Assembly (NCBI GenBank): GCA_936450465.1
Contig: OW388300.1
Span: 48,349,378-48,413,377, forward strand
DNA from: Gibbula magus
Taxonomy: Eukaryota; Mollusca; Gastropoda; Trochida; Trochidae
Reading direction: 5' to 3'
Length of the DNA: 64,000 nt
The position numbers and the translations under genes are program-made. The notes below the pieces were generated by a model, which was not told where the DNA came from, searched no databases, and was given only the letters and a program-made list of their open reading frames with translations. Numbering within the stretch: position 1 is the first letter of the stretch; the number at the start of each line of letters is the position of its first letter. Shown here one piece after another: positions 43,061 through 54,730 of this stretch.

Positions 43061-43834
43061 TATATTAACATATACAAACATTTTGAAAAGTGGAAAATTA
43101 GCTCTGTTGCTAAATATGAGATATGCATAAATGAATAAATATTATCACATGCAGAGAAACACTCCTATTATAAGAAAGGGAGTTAACTCGGAGCTACAGA
43201 GTAAAAGTTAATTACAAGTCCTTTCACTTAAACGTTTGTAACCCCAAAACAACTAAACTTATTTATTAACACTTAAGGAAATATACATTCTCATAACAGT
43301 ATCCATTTGAGATTCTCATGTCATTTTTCCTTTCCAAAACTGCACCTTTCGATAGGTGTACATGTACCAAACCTAATCCATGTGCACTAATTATCCCACT
43401 GTTAACCAGCAATTGTCACCTAGGGGACATTGTCCCAAACAGCAAACTATGTTGAAATCATTGAAAAAATAACCACAGGTCACCAAATTCGACTGGACCA
43501 AACATGTTCTCAAGAAGAACATTGGTGAAGCATACAGAAAATTAATTCTCGACGAATCCAGCTGACATGCAGCTTCACATACCGAATGGTTCAAAGTTTT
43601 GTTGCGTTTTTCAGAAATAATGACAAGGTCACCAACATCTACATGTATTCAACCCTTTGTCTTCTGTAGGAGAAGCTTTGTGTAAGATATGAAGAAAATG
43701 CAGAAAACGGTTTGTAAGATATCCCCTGACTAGTGTAAAATGACGCATTTCGCATTGCGAAAGCACGTACGCTGCTAGCTGCCAATTATTATATTCACCC
43801 GCTTCGAGATAAACAAGCTGCATGGGATAATAAT
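43061..43834. other. Unit 2 spacer, no gene supported
   Basis: Contains GGTCACCAAATTCGACTGG (about 43480), related to the element edge at 32980, and a 67-codon minus frame with no motif. Confidence 0.4.
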
Positions 43835-43945
43835 CCTATGACATTCATAAGGTGTTGCTATAAGACCTCTCTTGGGACATCTGCAGAGAGCAAACCTGAC
43901 CTGTGGAGCAAGTCCGCGTAGAAACAACATTGATGATGGTGATGT
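43835..43945 (+). repeat. Block a, unit 2
   Basis: ACATTCATAAGGTGTTGCTA, TAAGACCTCTCTTGGGAC, AGAGAGCAAAC, CTGTGGAGCAAGTCC, GTAGAAACAACATTGATGATG. It lacks the GATAAGCGATCTCTTCC portion. Confidence 0.85.
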
Positions 43946-44780
43946 GATTGATATTGCGTTGATGTATTCTTACAATAATCACATATCACCAGTTTTGTGA
44001 TTAAATCCAAAGGAGTTAATGTTTCATGTTTCAAATGTCATGTATACATGTAACTGCTAAAATAGAGATAATTGTATGTCATAATAATTCAATAAACGAA
44101 GGTAAGACTGGGCGATACTGGGAGAGACTGCGGATTCTTTACCCGACAGACGTCAGTTGAAGATGTTGAACTATTTTAGAAAAAATGACAATATCCGTGT
44201 TGCAATTTTTCACGGATTTGAGGGTCTGTAATACAAGAGGAATATTGCCCACTTGTAATGACTTTCTCACGAGATTATTTAGGAAGATTAATTAACCTTG
44301 AATAACGTCCGTGGGGAGAGCATATCAACCGGTTTTGCAACGTTGCACATGCTTTTAGAAGTGCAGAAAAAAAGAAATACTATTTTGCAATGACGATTAT
44401 TTTTACTAATTACAATATTGGCAAACTTAAAATGTTAAGGACACGGTTTTCACCTTTTGGTTATATTTAACATGTTTCAGTGCAATTTCTTCCCATTGAC
44501 TGTGAAATATTATATTGAACAACTACCATAACAGTGTACTTGATTTAAAAACATTCCAGTGTGAGTGTTGGGACACCGCGCACATCAGGGAAACATTTTT
44601 ATTCTGATATTCCTTTATCTCAAGTTTTTAGTCAATTTGGTGAACACCGCATTTTAGACTTTTTGAAAGCAGTCAATATATTTGACAAATTGTAAATTTT
44701 ATCTTTTCTATCAGCTATTAACAATGTTTTCTATGGCCTTTGTGTCATTACTTTTTGCTTTTGCAATTATTAAATTTCTC
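43946..44780. other. Unit 2 spacer, no gene seen
   Basis: AT-rich; no supported feature. Confidence 0.45.
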
Positions 44781-44842
44781 GCCGCTAATGGCTGCGATAC
44801 TGCCGAAGCGGCGTTAAGCAATAATTCACTCACTCACAAACT
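44781..44842 (-). mobile_element. R2-type repeat end
   Basis: GCCGCTAATGGCTGCGATAC, TGCCGAAGCGGCGTTAAGC, AATAATTCACTCACTCAC, the same terminus as the insertion at 29221-29427. Only about 60 bases are recognisable. Confidence 0.7.
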
Positions 44843-44884
44843 AAAATCATTCCAACAATCTCTTCTATAACTATTTCTGTAACT

Positions 44885-45075
44885 ATTTCTCTATATTGGA
44901 CTATATTTACAAGCATGACACAGTCGATCTATTGCTCCAAGTAGATATACATGTACTCATACATGATTTAACATGTTTTGCTTCATCTTCTATGATTATC
45001 AAGCCGATTCTGCCAATAAGCAGTTCGAGATATAATTATCTATATTAATGAAGGTTTGATTGATCGCTCATACAT
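44885..45075 (+). repeat. Block b/c, unit 2, diverged
   Basis: CACAGTCGATCTATTGC, TACTCATACATGATTTAACATG, GATTCTGCCAATAAGCAGTTC, GAAGGTTTGATTGATCGC are weak matches to 37180-37340. Confidence 0.55.
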
Positions 45076-45355
45076 AGTTAATTATAATCATCAAATCTAA
45101 AAATGAAGACTCCTTCAATAGAACGAGTAAATGATAACAGTTTATTCTTTATGCTGATATATAACAGATAAGATTAATAATTTATGTAATGGACTATTAC
45201 ATTGAACCTTGTTTAATGAGAGTGGGAGTCGAAATTCAAAATGTCACAAGCTCGCATTATTTCATATAAATGCCACATTTAATGTATATAGTTTTTGTTT
45301 GAATTTAAAATATTTGTACAACTGATGTAAGCGGTAGAATTACAGGTTTAACGTT
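45076..45355. other. Unit 2 spacer
   Basis: AT-rich; no feature. Confidence 0.4.
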
Positions 45356-46205
45356 CTGATTAAATACACAAAGAGGGGTATCAAGTTCTTTTTCAATCAC
45401 TACCCAACAAACCTCTCGGCACAAGGTTCAACGGACCACCACACGGATATGATGTTCTTTTATCCATTAATTTATTTGTTTGTAAACGGTCTTTCTTAAT
45501 GTGTAAATAAACATCACAATGATTAACTATACATGAAACACAAGAAAAAAAATTCAAGCCATTCATACTTTTCTCTCTTTTTGTTGTTGTTGTGATTTGT
45601 TATGGATTGATCATTTCCCTAATTATATATTTATTTAAACTATGTATTGATGAATGTTTCTTATAGAGCTAATGCATGAAACATCATGAACGGTTATTTG
45701 ACATGATGTGATTTGATTTGGACATCATTAACAAGTTTTACCACATAAGAACATTCCATGTAGCAAATTTCTGAAAACAAGTTTCCTTTATATATGTTAA
45801 TATTGTTATGGTGTATGTGTAAGCATCATTGTTAACCAAACATCATACATAGATCTGAGTGTGAACCTCTTTAAAGAGTATTTGAAGACTGAACAAACTA
45901 TTCTTCCTGCACGATCTGGATTCTGTTTAATCCCTGCATTAACTATAACAAACAACTGAGTTGCCAGTGTGTGTTTGAAATAGAAACAATGATGAGAAAC
46001 GAACTTCCCGGTTGGGATATTCTGGGATGAAAGCATTGTTTGAAGGGATTAGCAATACTGAGAACATGAACGTCTCTATTAAGTGTCTGAAAGGCTTGCT
46101 AATTTCATAAGACTTGACATCATGTGATCCTCGAGGACTAGAGATCATGCATAACAAATATTCACTAAGCATCATTTTTATTTTTGTCAGCATCTTGCAA
46201 ATATG
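45356..46205 (+). repeat. Block x, unit 2
   Basis: Shares with 53870-54720: CACAATGATTAACTAT, GTATTGATGAATG, GTATTTGAAGACTGAACAAA, AATGATGAGAAA, GACATCATGTGATC. The minus-strand frames at 45806-46193 are not kept at the second copy. Confidence 0.75.
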
Positions 46206-46780
46206 AATCTGAAATAACTACATATATTGCTGAATTTGCTTCACATAAATTTAATCATATCTTTCCTAGAACTTAATCAAAATGGTATTGTTTGAGAGAA
46301 ATAATAATGCTTAGCAAAATCAGCTTTCCTTAGCTTTATCAAATAGGGGTTGGAATAAAATTATAACTGGATCTGTTCCCAACTTGCCAGAAACTACAAG
46401 AACATCAAATAAACACACACAACGTTTCTGTAACTAGGGGTGAAATGGTAATGGACCCTCGGTTCGATACATTTCCATATCGGTACAAAACCGAGAATGT
46501 CAAAATATAAACTATTACCACAACTAACATGTTTCTATTGAAAATGAGATGGAAGTGTTTGGACTTTTTTTTAATTTATCTTTTAAATAAATAACGTAAA
46601 TAAATGTTGTAAAAATGTTGAAACAAAATCGTTAAAGCTAACAGAATAATCACATGTTTAACCCAATACTGACCTTCCTGTCAGTTAGTCACTCAATTAG
46701 TTAAAGTATATTAGTTCCCTGTAGTCTGTAACTCTGTGTAAAGTTTGTAGTATTTGCCTCCTTGGAAATACAATGTTTAA
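46206..46780. other. Unit 2 spacer, no gene
   Basis: AT-rich; no feature seen. Confidence 0.4.
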
Positions 46781-46941
46781 TAGAAAGACAAGGACATTTA
46801 TGGATGTTCAACTTCTTTATTTCACAATGGCGACGTCTTGGTAAAGATCCTCATTCCTGATAACGGTATAAGGATCGATACCGAAACGTTGCCATTGTGA
46901 ACTAAAGAAGTTGAAAATCCATAAATGACCTTGTCTTTCTA
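46781..46941. mobile_element. Fold-back with hammerhead-like loop
   Basis: Arms 46781-46836 and 46886-46941 are complementary over 56 bp with about four mismatches (TAGAAAGACAAGGACATTTA against TAAATGACCTTGTCTTTCTA). The loop has GTC at 46835-46837, CTGATAA at 46857-46863, stem GGTAT/ATACC (46865-46869, 46878-46882) and GAAA at 46883-46886. That is hammerhead order, but the invariant CTGATGA is changed and stem I is weak. Same family as 2475-2647. Confidence 0.65.
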
Positions 46942-46984
46942 TATAATGTTTGCGTCAGTTTACTGCATGTTTATCGAAGCATAT

Positions 46985-47490
46985 TCATGTAAAATATATC
47001 ATTGATATGTGTATCAAGATTCGAACCCTGATCTTGAAAATCCAATAAGAGCAATCACAGCCATCACCAACTCCAGAGACACATTAACATCCAGAGAGTT
47101 GTTCCAGTGCAGTCAGATGCAATAGCAGGTTACATATACAGACTTTCATTAGACTCATGTCAGTCAGTCCTCAGAATCAAACTTATTATCTATTATCCTG
47201 TAGCACCTGGTGATGAACATGTAATCAACGATGGGAGGAGAGTCATTTCATTGCAGTGGATCGATATTCTGGCACTGTGTTTTGAAGGCGTTTAGGTTGA
47301 TTAGTGATGAAACTGTGCAACTGTCACGGTTCCTTTTCATTTAAAACTTTAATTTAAACTCTCAGATTTTGGAAGGTTCTAACACCAGAATAGTTATATA
47401 GAGGTTATAATTCCAGTGGGTTTTGGGGTGGTCTATTGGCCAATATTAGGAACCTTGGCGAGCTAAATACCTCGTGTTTATTACAAATGT
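46985..47490 (+). repeat. Block y, unit 2, with a minus-strand tRNA-like piece
   Basis: Minus strand at about 47018-47060 reads GCTCTTATTGGATTTTC...CAGGGTTCGAATCTTG, a B box with partial A box. To the right, GTCAGATGCAATAGC, TTACATATACAGACTTTC, CATTGCAG, GGCGTTTAGGTTGATT and ATATAGAGGTTATAAT match 57230-57510. Confidence 0.7.
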
Positions 47491-47800
47491 AGGTTAATTA
47501 CCATCCCAAAACGTACAAGCATAATAACTTCTAAATATAAGTCATGCTATATTCAATTTGCGCAAAAATGCTTGACAATATTAATTTCAATCATTGTATA
47601 AATCAACTTTATTTAGGGACTGCCCATCTTTACATAGAATTTTCATTTAACTTTATACCTTGTGATACAGATATAGCATACAATTTGTGAAATATAATAT
47701 TTAATAACCTGAACATTGATGAAGCTAATGCATTAGGTGGTGACTTTCGTTACATAACATACAGAGGCAGGTGACAAACACCTTTACCTTGTGATATATA
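47491..47800. other. Unit 2 spacer
   Basis: Weak similarity to 58440-58560 (CATC/CAAAACATACGAG and ACAAATGC). No gene. Confidence 0.35.
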
Positions 47801-47805
47801 GAGGA

Positions 47806-47916
47806 TATCTTTTCTTGACTAATACCACGCTTATCTCATCGAGTGAGGTAAAACGGATTTATTGTATAACATTTCTTCCTCACGAGATGGGATAAACATG
47901 GTATTTGTCAAGAATG
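47806..47916. repeat. Fold-back hairpin with TCTCATCGAGTGAGG arms
   Basis: TTTTCTTGACTAATACCACG, CTTATCTCATCGAGTGAGGT and the inverted CCTCACGAGATGGGATAAAC, ATGGTATTTGTCAAGAA. Same family as 55506-55638 and 56733-56865. Confidence 0.85.
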
Positions 47917-48164
47917 GCCGGATATGTCATGTCTAGACCCCTAATCAAAACACTAAGAAAACACTTTTTTGTGACTAGAACTTGAATAATTTGTTGACAA
48001 GAGGACCCATAGATTTATTGAAAATGAATAGAATAATAAATTTGATGCATTTTCATGTGTTCAAGGAAATGTTGGCCACTTGCGACACGTTAGATATTGA
48101 AACTGAGACACATTTGATTTCAGTCATTTGTATCACATTATACTGTTTCTTGTTGAACCACACA
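47917..48164. other. Unit 2 spacer
   Basis: No supported gene; the 77-codon frame at 47982-48215 runs into block b/c. Confidence 0.4.
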
Positions 48165-48550
48165 TGCATGTCACACAGTCAGTCGATTGGCCTAATCGGA
48201 TATGTTCTAGAATGATTGGTAATATATTGATACTGGCTAACACAGGTTTCGTATTTTATTCATAAGAAAAGGATTGGGTATACAACTTAGAACACCCTCT
48301 CCTAAGTGTTAACATATAACAGAGGTTTGAGTTGATTCTGACCATAAAGAGTTCAGTATGTATCAATCACTATATATTAAAACTAATGATTCAAGGTTCA
48401 AGTCAAAGATCAACATTTCGACTTTGTATGGTCATTATCGAGCTAATGATACAAATTGAGTTTCTGTCTCCTTGACAAATAATATATAAACTTGAATGTC
48501 TTGTAAACGGACTCTATAAGATTATAAGGACACATGAAATAAAACTCTAA
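48165..48550 (+). repeat. Block b/c, second copy in unit 2
   Basis: CAGTCGATTGGCCTAATCGG, GAGTTGATTCTGACCATAAA, GTTCAGTATGTATCAATCAC, TTTCGACTTTGTATGGTCAT. Confidence 0.85.
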
Positions 48551-48789
48551 AGACTTCTGTGTAAGTGACATTTCTATCTTGGGATTATCCTTTCATAAGC
48601 TAAATTCACACGCATGGTTAACTTGATTTTAGGTCATGCACGTGAATTCCATGATTATTCAACACATAAGATATTACGTTCATCGGTAGCTCTACAAATA
48701 TATTATACATCACAAATGAGTAGGCATTACATCGTGTTGGTGAATGGAGCGATGCTTGTTATCAGTCAGTATTGACAGATAATTCATAA
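48551..48789. other. Unit 2 spacer
   Basis: No feature. Confidence 0.4.
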
Positions 48790-49275
48790 AATCTGAGAAA
48801 TCCAAATCAAGGCATAGAATCCAAAGTAATGAATGCCAGTCCTTTCCATCAACCGCATTGATTATACCCTTAGTGACTCTCGAAAGTCATATAATCTTCC
48901 TTTAGGTTCCACAACATTATTTGTGACGCTCATTAAAAGACTAGAAAGACGTAAGTGCGTCATCAAACAGGGCATGGGAAGAAAAGGAAGCTAACTCCGT
49001 GTAGCAAGTCTTGTACAAACTTGTCCTTCCAGTGTCACAAGTTCGAGTTCAAATCCTGGTGACCCTTAAACATTTGAGACCCAAGCACAACTTAACTTCA
49101 GTTGTTTAATATTAAAGAAAAATGCATTCTCATAACAATTTACACTAACGCCCTGCTACTGTCATGTAAGCATATACACCAAATCAGCTAAAATAGAAAC
49201 AGTGCAGCAAATGTAAACTACATCGAATGACCCCGAAAAACAGAACACGAGTCTCCATCAAACATGTTTGACACT
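48790..49275 (+). repeat. Right part of block d, unit 2
   Basis: GGCATAGAATCCAAAGTAAT, GACTCTCGAAAGTCATATAA, TCTTCCTTTAGGTTCCACAA, AGTGTCACAAGTTCGAGTTC and GAGTCTCCATCAAACATG match 39100-39480 and 39890 closely. The core (NINPH frame) is absent. The tRNA B-box-like GTTCGAGTTCAAATCC is at about 49041. Confidence 0.8.
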
Positions 49276-49682
49276 TTATGTGTATCAGAATAAAGATTTT
49301 GTGGAATTTAGCTCAATATGCCCAGTCATTCAAGGTCCAGATTGAATCTAAATATCCATTTTTAAGATCCGAAAAAATAAGAATGCAGATAGAGAGTTGA
49401 AACTTTTTTCAAAAGATGCACAATAACCGTGCGAGCAATAACGTAAATCAAAAGGAGTTGGTATGTCACCTGGTTTAGCCCCCATTTTGATTTTCTTGAA
49501 AAATATTTTGAAATCAGAAATTTTAGTCTTGACAATCCCACAGACATGTTAGAGACTTGCAATAGAAAGGGGGCTTCATTCATAACATTCATATAGTCAT
49601 GCTCTGAATCCTTTTATCGTTAATTGTGACTATATTTCATTATTGATTTTCTAACCCTTTTTTTTACGTTTTCCCAATCACT
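49276..49682. other. Spacer at the junction of blocks 1 and 2
   Basis: No feature recognised. The 76-codon minus frame at 49362-49592 is not supported. The block-duplication junction lies near its right end. Confidence 0.4.
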
Positions 49683-49995
49683 ATAACAAATAATTCAAAC
49701 AATTCAAATTGTCAGTTTTCACCTTAAATTGGGTTTTTGAAATGCAAAGGCCTTGTCTCAGAATCGTTGACCAAAACAAATCCCAATGGCCAGCCAGTTA
49801 GTTTAATTGAATAGCCCGATAAATAATATAACATGTTTCCCCCCTTAGACTGTCATGTTAGTTAGTAGTGATTCTAGATTAATCTTGCACAGTAGAACAT
49901 GAAAGTATACTGACCAGAGAGTCTCACATCAATAGCAATCCAACGGACGCTTGATCTCCATCATATGATTGGTCACTCGTACAAGATTACTGTCG
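49683..49995 (+). repeat. Left edge of duplicated block 2
   Basis: Counterpart of 31196-31531; after CACTCGTACAAGATTACTGT it continues directly with CGAGTCAGAAGCGCATG. It therefore lacks the 1236-bp element and preserves the pre-insertion layout. Confidence 0.85.
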
Positions 49996-50347
49996 AGTCA
50001 GAAGCGCATGTTCATAAGTGAAAGACTAACACCAGAATACGATGGAGCAAACCTATAGCAGGTCCACCTTCAACACAATTTGAACAATATTTTATTTTAT
50101 CGTTGTTTATACCATAAACGTGAGAGGAGACTTTGAACACAATTAACAAACGTTATTTTTATTCTGTTCAATGACATTTAAATATTCAAAATATGGAAAT
50201 ATTTTTTAAATATTATATATGTTGTTATGGTATTGTAGGGAGGGGAGAGTGGTAGCTGGAGGGGGTGTCAGTGAAACAAAATTCACAAAGCAGTACTGAC
50301 CATATTATGGCACCCATAGAGTTAATAAGCCAATTGAAATATCTTCG
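49996..50347. other. Unit 3 spacer with minisatellite seed
   Basis: GTAGGGAGGGGAGAGTG and GTAGCTGGAGGGGGTG at 50235-50270 are two units of the minisatellite expanded at 33001-33955. No gene. Confidence 0.6.
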
Positions 50348-50525
50348 ATGAGGTGAGTTGGGGTTTAACGCTGCTTTCGAGAGTATTTCACTTATATCAT
50401 GGCTGCTAGTATTATGACAGGTAGAAATCCCGCAACGATATGTGTCTATGCATTACTGTGAACCCTGTGAGCATCTCCTGGTACTAGCAAACCATGAGTG
50501 GTACTAAGCTGAAATTCAGTGTAAA
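50348..50525 (+). mobile_element. Interspersed repeat R2, copy in unit 3
   Basis: GGTGAGTTGGGGTTTAACGC, TGCTTTCGAGAGTATTTCAC, TTATATCATGGC, AAACCATGAGTGG and CTGAAATTCAGTG match 19762-19965. Confidence 0.65.
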
Positions 50526-50544
50526 ATGCACCTAAACCTTAGAA

Positions 50545-50745
50545 AGTACACTCATTCCCAAGCTTTCATTTACATATCGATTTATCTATATTCATATTTA
50601 ACTAAGATCACCAGCTATGCAAATAGCGGAAGTTTCTATTTATACAAGCAGGCATTACCAACAATCCTAAAGAAAAGAACATTGATTGCAATTGAGACAA
50701 TGGGGATAGACGATGACACAAGGAGCTGTGAAGGATACAGTGCTT
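50545..50745 (+). promoter_or_regulatory. Unit head 3: octamer plus TATA-like module
   Basis: TTCCCAAGCTTTCATTTACA, ATGCAAAT at 50617-50624, AGCGGAAGTTTC, TATTTATA at 50637-50644, and CAAGCAGGCATTACCAACAA. It continues CTAAAGAAAAGAACATTGAT, GCAATTGAGACAATGGGG. Very close to head 1; promoter role inferred. Confidence 0.4.
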
Positions 50746-51425
50746 AAAAACACAGTTCGCTGTACCTCAATGTGTTTTGTAATGAAGTATAGTTTTGCCC
50801 TGAACTATTATATTATTTAGTTAAAGCACGAGGACGTTAGTCACAGAGGACTAACTACAAACTTCAGTAGGTGGGCGGATGTAGGCTACGATACGCAAGC
50901 AGAGTTTGAATGCATCTAAACCCGCAGTTTTATGATTTTAATAGATTTTAGTTCTGCTTTTTGAAATTTAGGGAACGACAAGTAGATGGAAATAGCAATA
51001 GTGTGGTTTCCATTGACATATGATATGTGGGAAGCCAAACTGTTTGGTTTGTTAACTGGTTTATAACTTTTGAGCAAGTTCAAAACTTTTTACAAACATT
51101 GTGACGTTATCCACAATATTCAAACTATGCAACGGTATTATGTACATGCATTGTCTAATTATACTGTGCATTCATAAAGTAGGTTTTATTTTGTTTGAGT
51201 GCATATTCATATCGTGTATAACACGCTATTGAACAAACTGGAATCAGGGGCTGAATGAGATTCATATTCCTCCCCTTTGTAAACTATGCATGTTATTGAA
51301 AGTAGAATTCTAATCACCATAGCTGTAGCCATAGCGATATCTTAATCAGTATACAATAATAGTAGTATAATATTAATACAACATTTAACTATCATTTGAT
51401 TCAAAGGCATCATTTCTGACCCTTC
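50746..51425 (+). repeat. Unit 3 sequence, empty site for the Tc1-like MITE
   Basis: AGCAATAGTGTGGTTTCCAT, TGACATATGATATGTGGG at about 50995-51030 is the uninterrupted form of 34672-35220. The rest matches 35210-35430. Confidence 0.75.
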
Positions 51426-51985
51426 TAACCGCTCTCCGGGGACATCGTCAGAAAGAGCAAACATAACAGATAAGCGATCTCTTCCTGTACATTCCCTGTG
51501 GAGCTGGTCCGTGGAGAAACAATCTTGATGATGATGAGTTAGATAGATGGCTGATCGTGAGGATTCATCAAATGACTTTCAACTGTTGAATGTAAAAGGG
51601 AGGAATGTTTCAATGTTTCAAACAACATTGAATAGAAATTTGTAAAAAAAATTACTATTAGCAAACATGTACAGTAAGGCCTTACGCCAATTTGCACAAA
51701 TTATATTATGGAATAAAATTTTATTGTTGTCGTTATAGGCCAGTTCGCGACTATGTAATATCAATTTGGTGACTTAGTATGCATTACAATTGGGTACAAG
51801 TTTCATCAGCATATGTTTTCATTGAAAGAGATATGTCTTTTGTGACACTACCAGCCCCGTGTAATTGGTGTCATACACAATAGTAACTATTTTTTTCATG
51901 TAAACTGAACCACAATTAACAATATAAATACTAAACAAAATCAAAATTAGATAAACTGATCATGAATAATGAAAGATGTTTTTCT
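51426..51985 (+). repeat. Block a and adjoining sequence, unit 3
   Basis: GGGGACATCGTCAGAAAGAG, CAAACATAACAGATAAGCG, ATCTCTTCCTGTACATTCCC, GATGATGATGAGTTAGATAG, CAAATGACTTTCAACTGTTG match 35950-36110. Confidence 0.85.
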
Positions 51986-53535
51986 CTTTTAGCAGCAATC
52001 GATGTAAAAGTTAATAGCTTGAAAACTTGACATGGATTTTAAATCATTTGACACATGGACACACAATAAACACGCCAGATGAATATGTAAACTTGGGTGT
52101 AAATTCAAACATGTTCATTTCAAAAGATGTCAAGATAAGATATGAATGCAAAAGAAAAGTAAATTTCTAGATTAAATCGATCCGATCTGTAATTGTTTTC
52201 TCCAAAGCGAATACAATTGTGATGAACCTCATCACAGAACTTCTACCAAGAATGTTATTAAATGAATAAAAAGGTTAAACATGTCCTGCATTTAAAGCTA
52301 CTGTAAGAAATGAAGCACGACGCAAAGGGATAAGTACTTGCAGCAGAGACCTTTCAGCCACATGGAAGGTAATCATTAACCATTCACAGAAGCCGCAGAC
52401 ACCTGAAATATAATATCAACCCACACGGGGAAGAGCTTAATGTGAACATACGACGCTGCTACTTTTACCGAGGTGGTATTTGTTTAAGTGTTTGGCCATT
52501 TTAAACGAGATGAACTGGCATGTTTTCTTTTCCTTAAAGTGGTATTTCCCATCAAAATCAAATTTCCAAGACATTACCATTCATGAGTTGGTGCTGTTAA
52601 AATTCCCGACGGTATGACTTAAGAAACGGTTCTTGAAATTGATGTCTATGTATTTAAAGAGAGTAGAGTTTGAGTTGCTGAGAAGAAGTCATAGAAATAT
52701 ATAACAATTACTGGTGTTTGTTCAAATTTTGAAGATTAACGTCATTAGTTAACAGTAAAGGTACAGAGGTACACGATTAACACAACACGTACTTGTAATC
52801 AGAAACACGGCTATAGGACCATTTAGATACATGATATGGGTAATTCAGGGCTCTGTTCAATCACACATCGCTCAATGTAGCGCTCAAGTAGCGCTCTTTC
52901 TCTCTTCTCTCTTGAACGACGCAGTGCAAATCCCTTGAAGTTTGCTCGCCTTGCTACGTAGCGCTACATTGAGCAATGGCGCTCAATGAAGGTTTATTTA
53001 GCGCTCGCTGTTATGGATGTTATGGAACAGAGCCCAGTATTATGTTATATATGGCGATTTTGGTACGATTAGAAATTAAGATAAAGAAGTCCCCAGTGGG
53101 AACCAGCAAATGAAAATAAACAAGTCTTATATTGTGCAAATCATATTGAACAAAACACAAAATTAATTAGATTAACAATACAAAGTTTCAAATAAGATAC
53201 AATTGTGTCACAAATATATTAATTACAGCTCTACAAATCTCAAATATAGTCACATATTAGTACATCTATCTGTTGTTCTTGTTGGCCGATAATCCAAGAA
53301 AGCAGATACATCCATTAAGTGCTATCATATAGTGTTCACAGTATAGTATGCAAGTCATTTACATCAACAGCGCTATTTACACCGAAATTGACTCTAGAAG
53401 CTTCCCTTAGGTTCCACAACATTATTTGTGAACACTCGGAAAGAAGAATGTAAGTCGTCAAACAGGAATGGGCAGATAAGGGAGATAATTCCGTGAAGCA
53501 AGTCCTTTCTCTGTCACAAGTTCAAACTGTGTACC
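51986..53535 (+). repeat. Conserved block d, unit 3
   Basis: Longest conserved copy. The core at 52402-52620 keeps an open plus frame from CLAILNEMNWHVFFSLKW through SNFQDITIHELVLLKFPTV to TGA. The upstream frame (NINPHGEELNVNIRRCYFYR) is out of phase by two bases and ends at TAA. The right end has GGAGATAATTCCGTGAAGC and TGTCACAAGTTCAAAC with the B box damaged. Interrupted by the 186-bp MITE at 52849-53034. Coding status unresolved. Confidence 0.8.
52849..53034. mobile_element. 186-bp MITE with CAG target duplication
   Basis: Ends GGCTCTGTTC and GAACAGAGCC are inverted repeats, flanked by CAG on both sides (52846-52848, 53035-53037). The homologous site at about 38862 reads AATTCAGTATTATG without insert. 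The interior repeats GCGCTC-type words (AGCGCTCAAGTAGCGCTC, GTAGCGCTACATTGAGC, GGCGCTCAATG). A 3-bp duplication and GG(G)CTCTGTT-like ends suggest the PIF/Harbinger class, tentatively. Confidence 0.88.
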
Positions 53536-53730
53536 CACCATCACTCATCAAACAATATAAGTGTATGGGGATGAAAATAAAACAAATAAAAAAGTCAGTT
53601 CCATTATCAGCTGTCATGCTTCACCTGACCCATTTCTGTAAGTTACTGTGCATGATTTTAGAAATGAAATTCACCAAAAACTCCTATTGGGCTGTAAATA
53701 ACTGCAATATTATGTACCAACCCTCGTCCA
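53536..53730 (+). repeat. Tail block, unit 3
   Basis: ACCCACCATCACTCATCAAA, CAATATAAGTGTATGGGG, CTTCACCTGACCCATTTCTG, AAATTCACCAAAAACTCC, TATTATGTACCAACCC. It corresponds to 61915-62060 without the fold-back element. Confidence 0.8.
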
Positions 53731-53869
53731 CCCAACCCACACACCCAAACAACACACCTCATCCTCACTACCCACCCCCAACTACTTGTTCTATAATAGA
53801 GACACGGTACCGAGGGAAACCCACGATTGGTCTGTAAGTAGATGAAGGTCTGTCGGAGATCACAGTGAT
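53731..53869. other. C/A-rich junction in unit 3
   Basis: A run of CACCC and CCAACC words, then direct passage into block x. Blocks f, head and a are missing here, implying a deletion relative to unit 1-2. Confidence 0.5.
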
Positions 53870-54730
53870 ACAGGAGACTCAAGGAGAAACCATAAAACTG
53901 TTTTATATGGATTTTTGATAAACTACACAAAGAGGTATGACACAGAGAACATTGCATTTATCTGATATTGTAATCGAATACCTAAACTAAAACATTTGTT
54001 TGTGAACACCATTTGAAACTATGGAAAAAAACATCACAATGATTAACTATGCATAAAACAGATTAAAAGCAGAACAAACAAATGTGTTTTTTGTTGTTGT
54101 AGATGTTTGATAGGTTAATCCTTTCCCTTATTCAATTGTTAAACATGTATTGATGAATGGTTATTACAGATCTAATGCATCGTCGATCAAAAACAGCATG
54201 AAAAGTTATTTGATATTATGTAATTTACTTTGATTATCATAAAGACATTGCAGCGTTCCAGAATATTCCATCTACCTAACTTCTTTAAACATCTATATAT
54301 GTTCATATTGTCATGCTTCAAGCGTTAGCTACACAGTGTTAACCTAGCATTATACCCATATCTTAGTGGAAATCTTTTTCAAGAGTATTTGAAGACTGAA
54401 CAAAATATTATTCCTACACAGACTGGTATTCAGATTGATCCCTGCATTAAATGTAACAATGGAATACAACTGAGTTGTCGGCTTGTGATTGAAATAGAAG
54501 ACAATGATGAGAAATGATCAATGTTAGTTGAGTTGTTTTGGGTATAATTTTGGATGCAAAAGTGAGGATGATAGCACTGTTTGACATATTTGCCAATACA
54601 GAGAAGGTGCAAGTATCTGTTTAGTATTTGGAAGGTTTGCCAAGTTGATAAACATTGACATCATGTGATCTTTGAAGCCTTGAGGTCATTCATAACAAAT
54701 ATTATCAAAGCATGATTCATATTTTCGTCA
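53870..54730 (+). repeat. Block x, second copy
   Basis: Counterpart of 45356-46205, with GTATTTGAAGACTGAACAAA, ATCCCTGCATTAAATGTAAC, TTGACATCATGTGATC. Confidence 0.75.
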
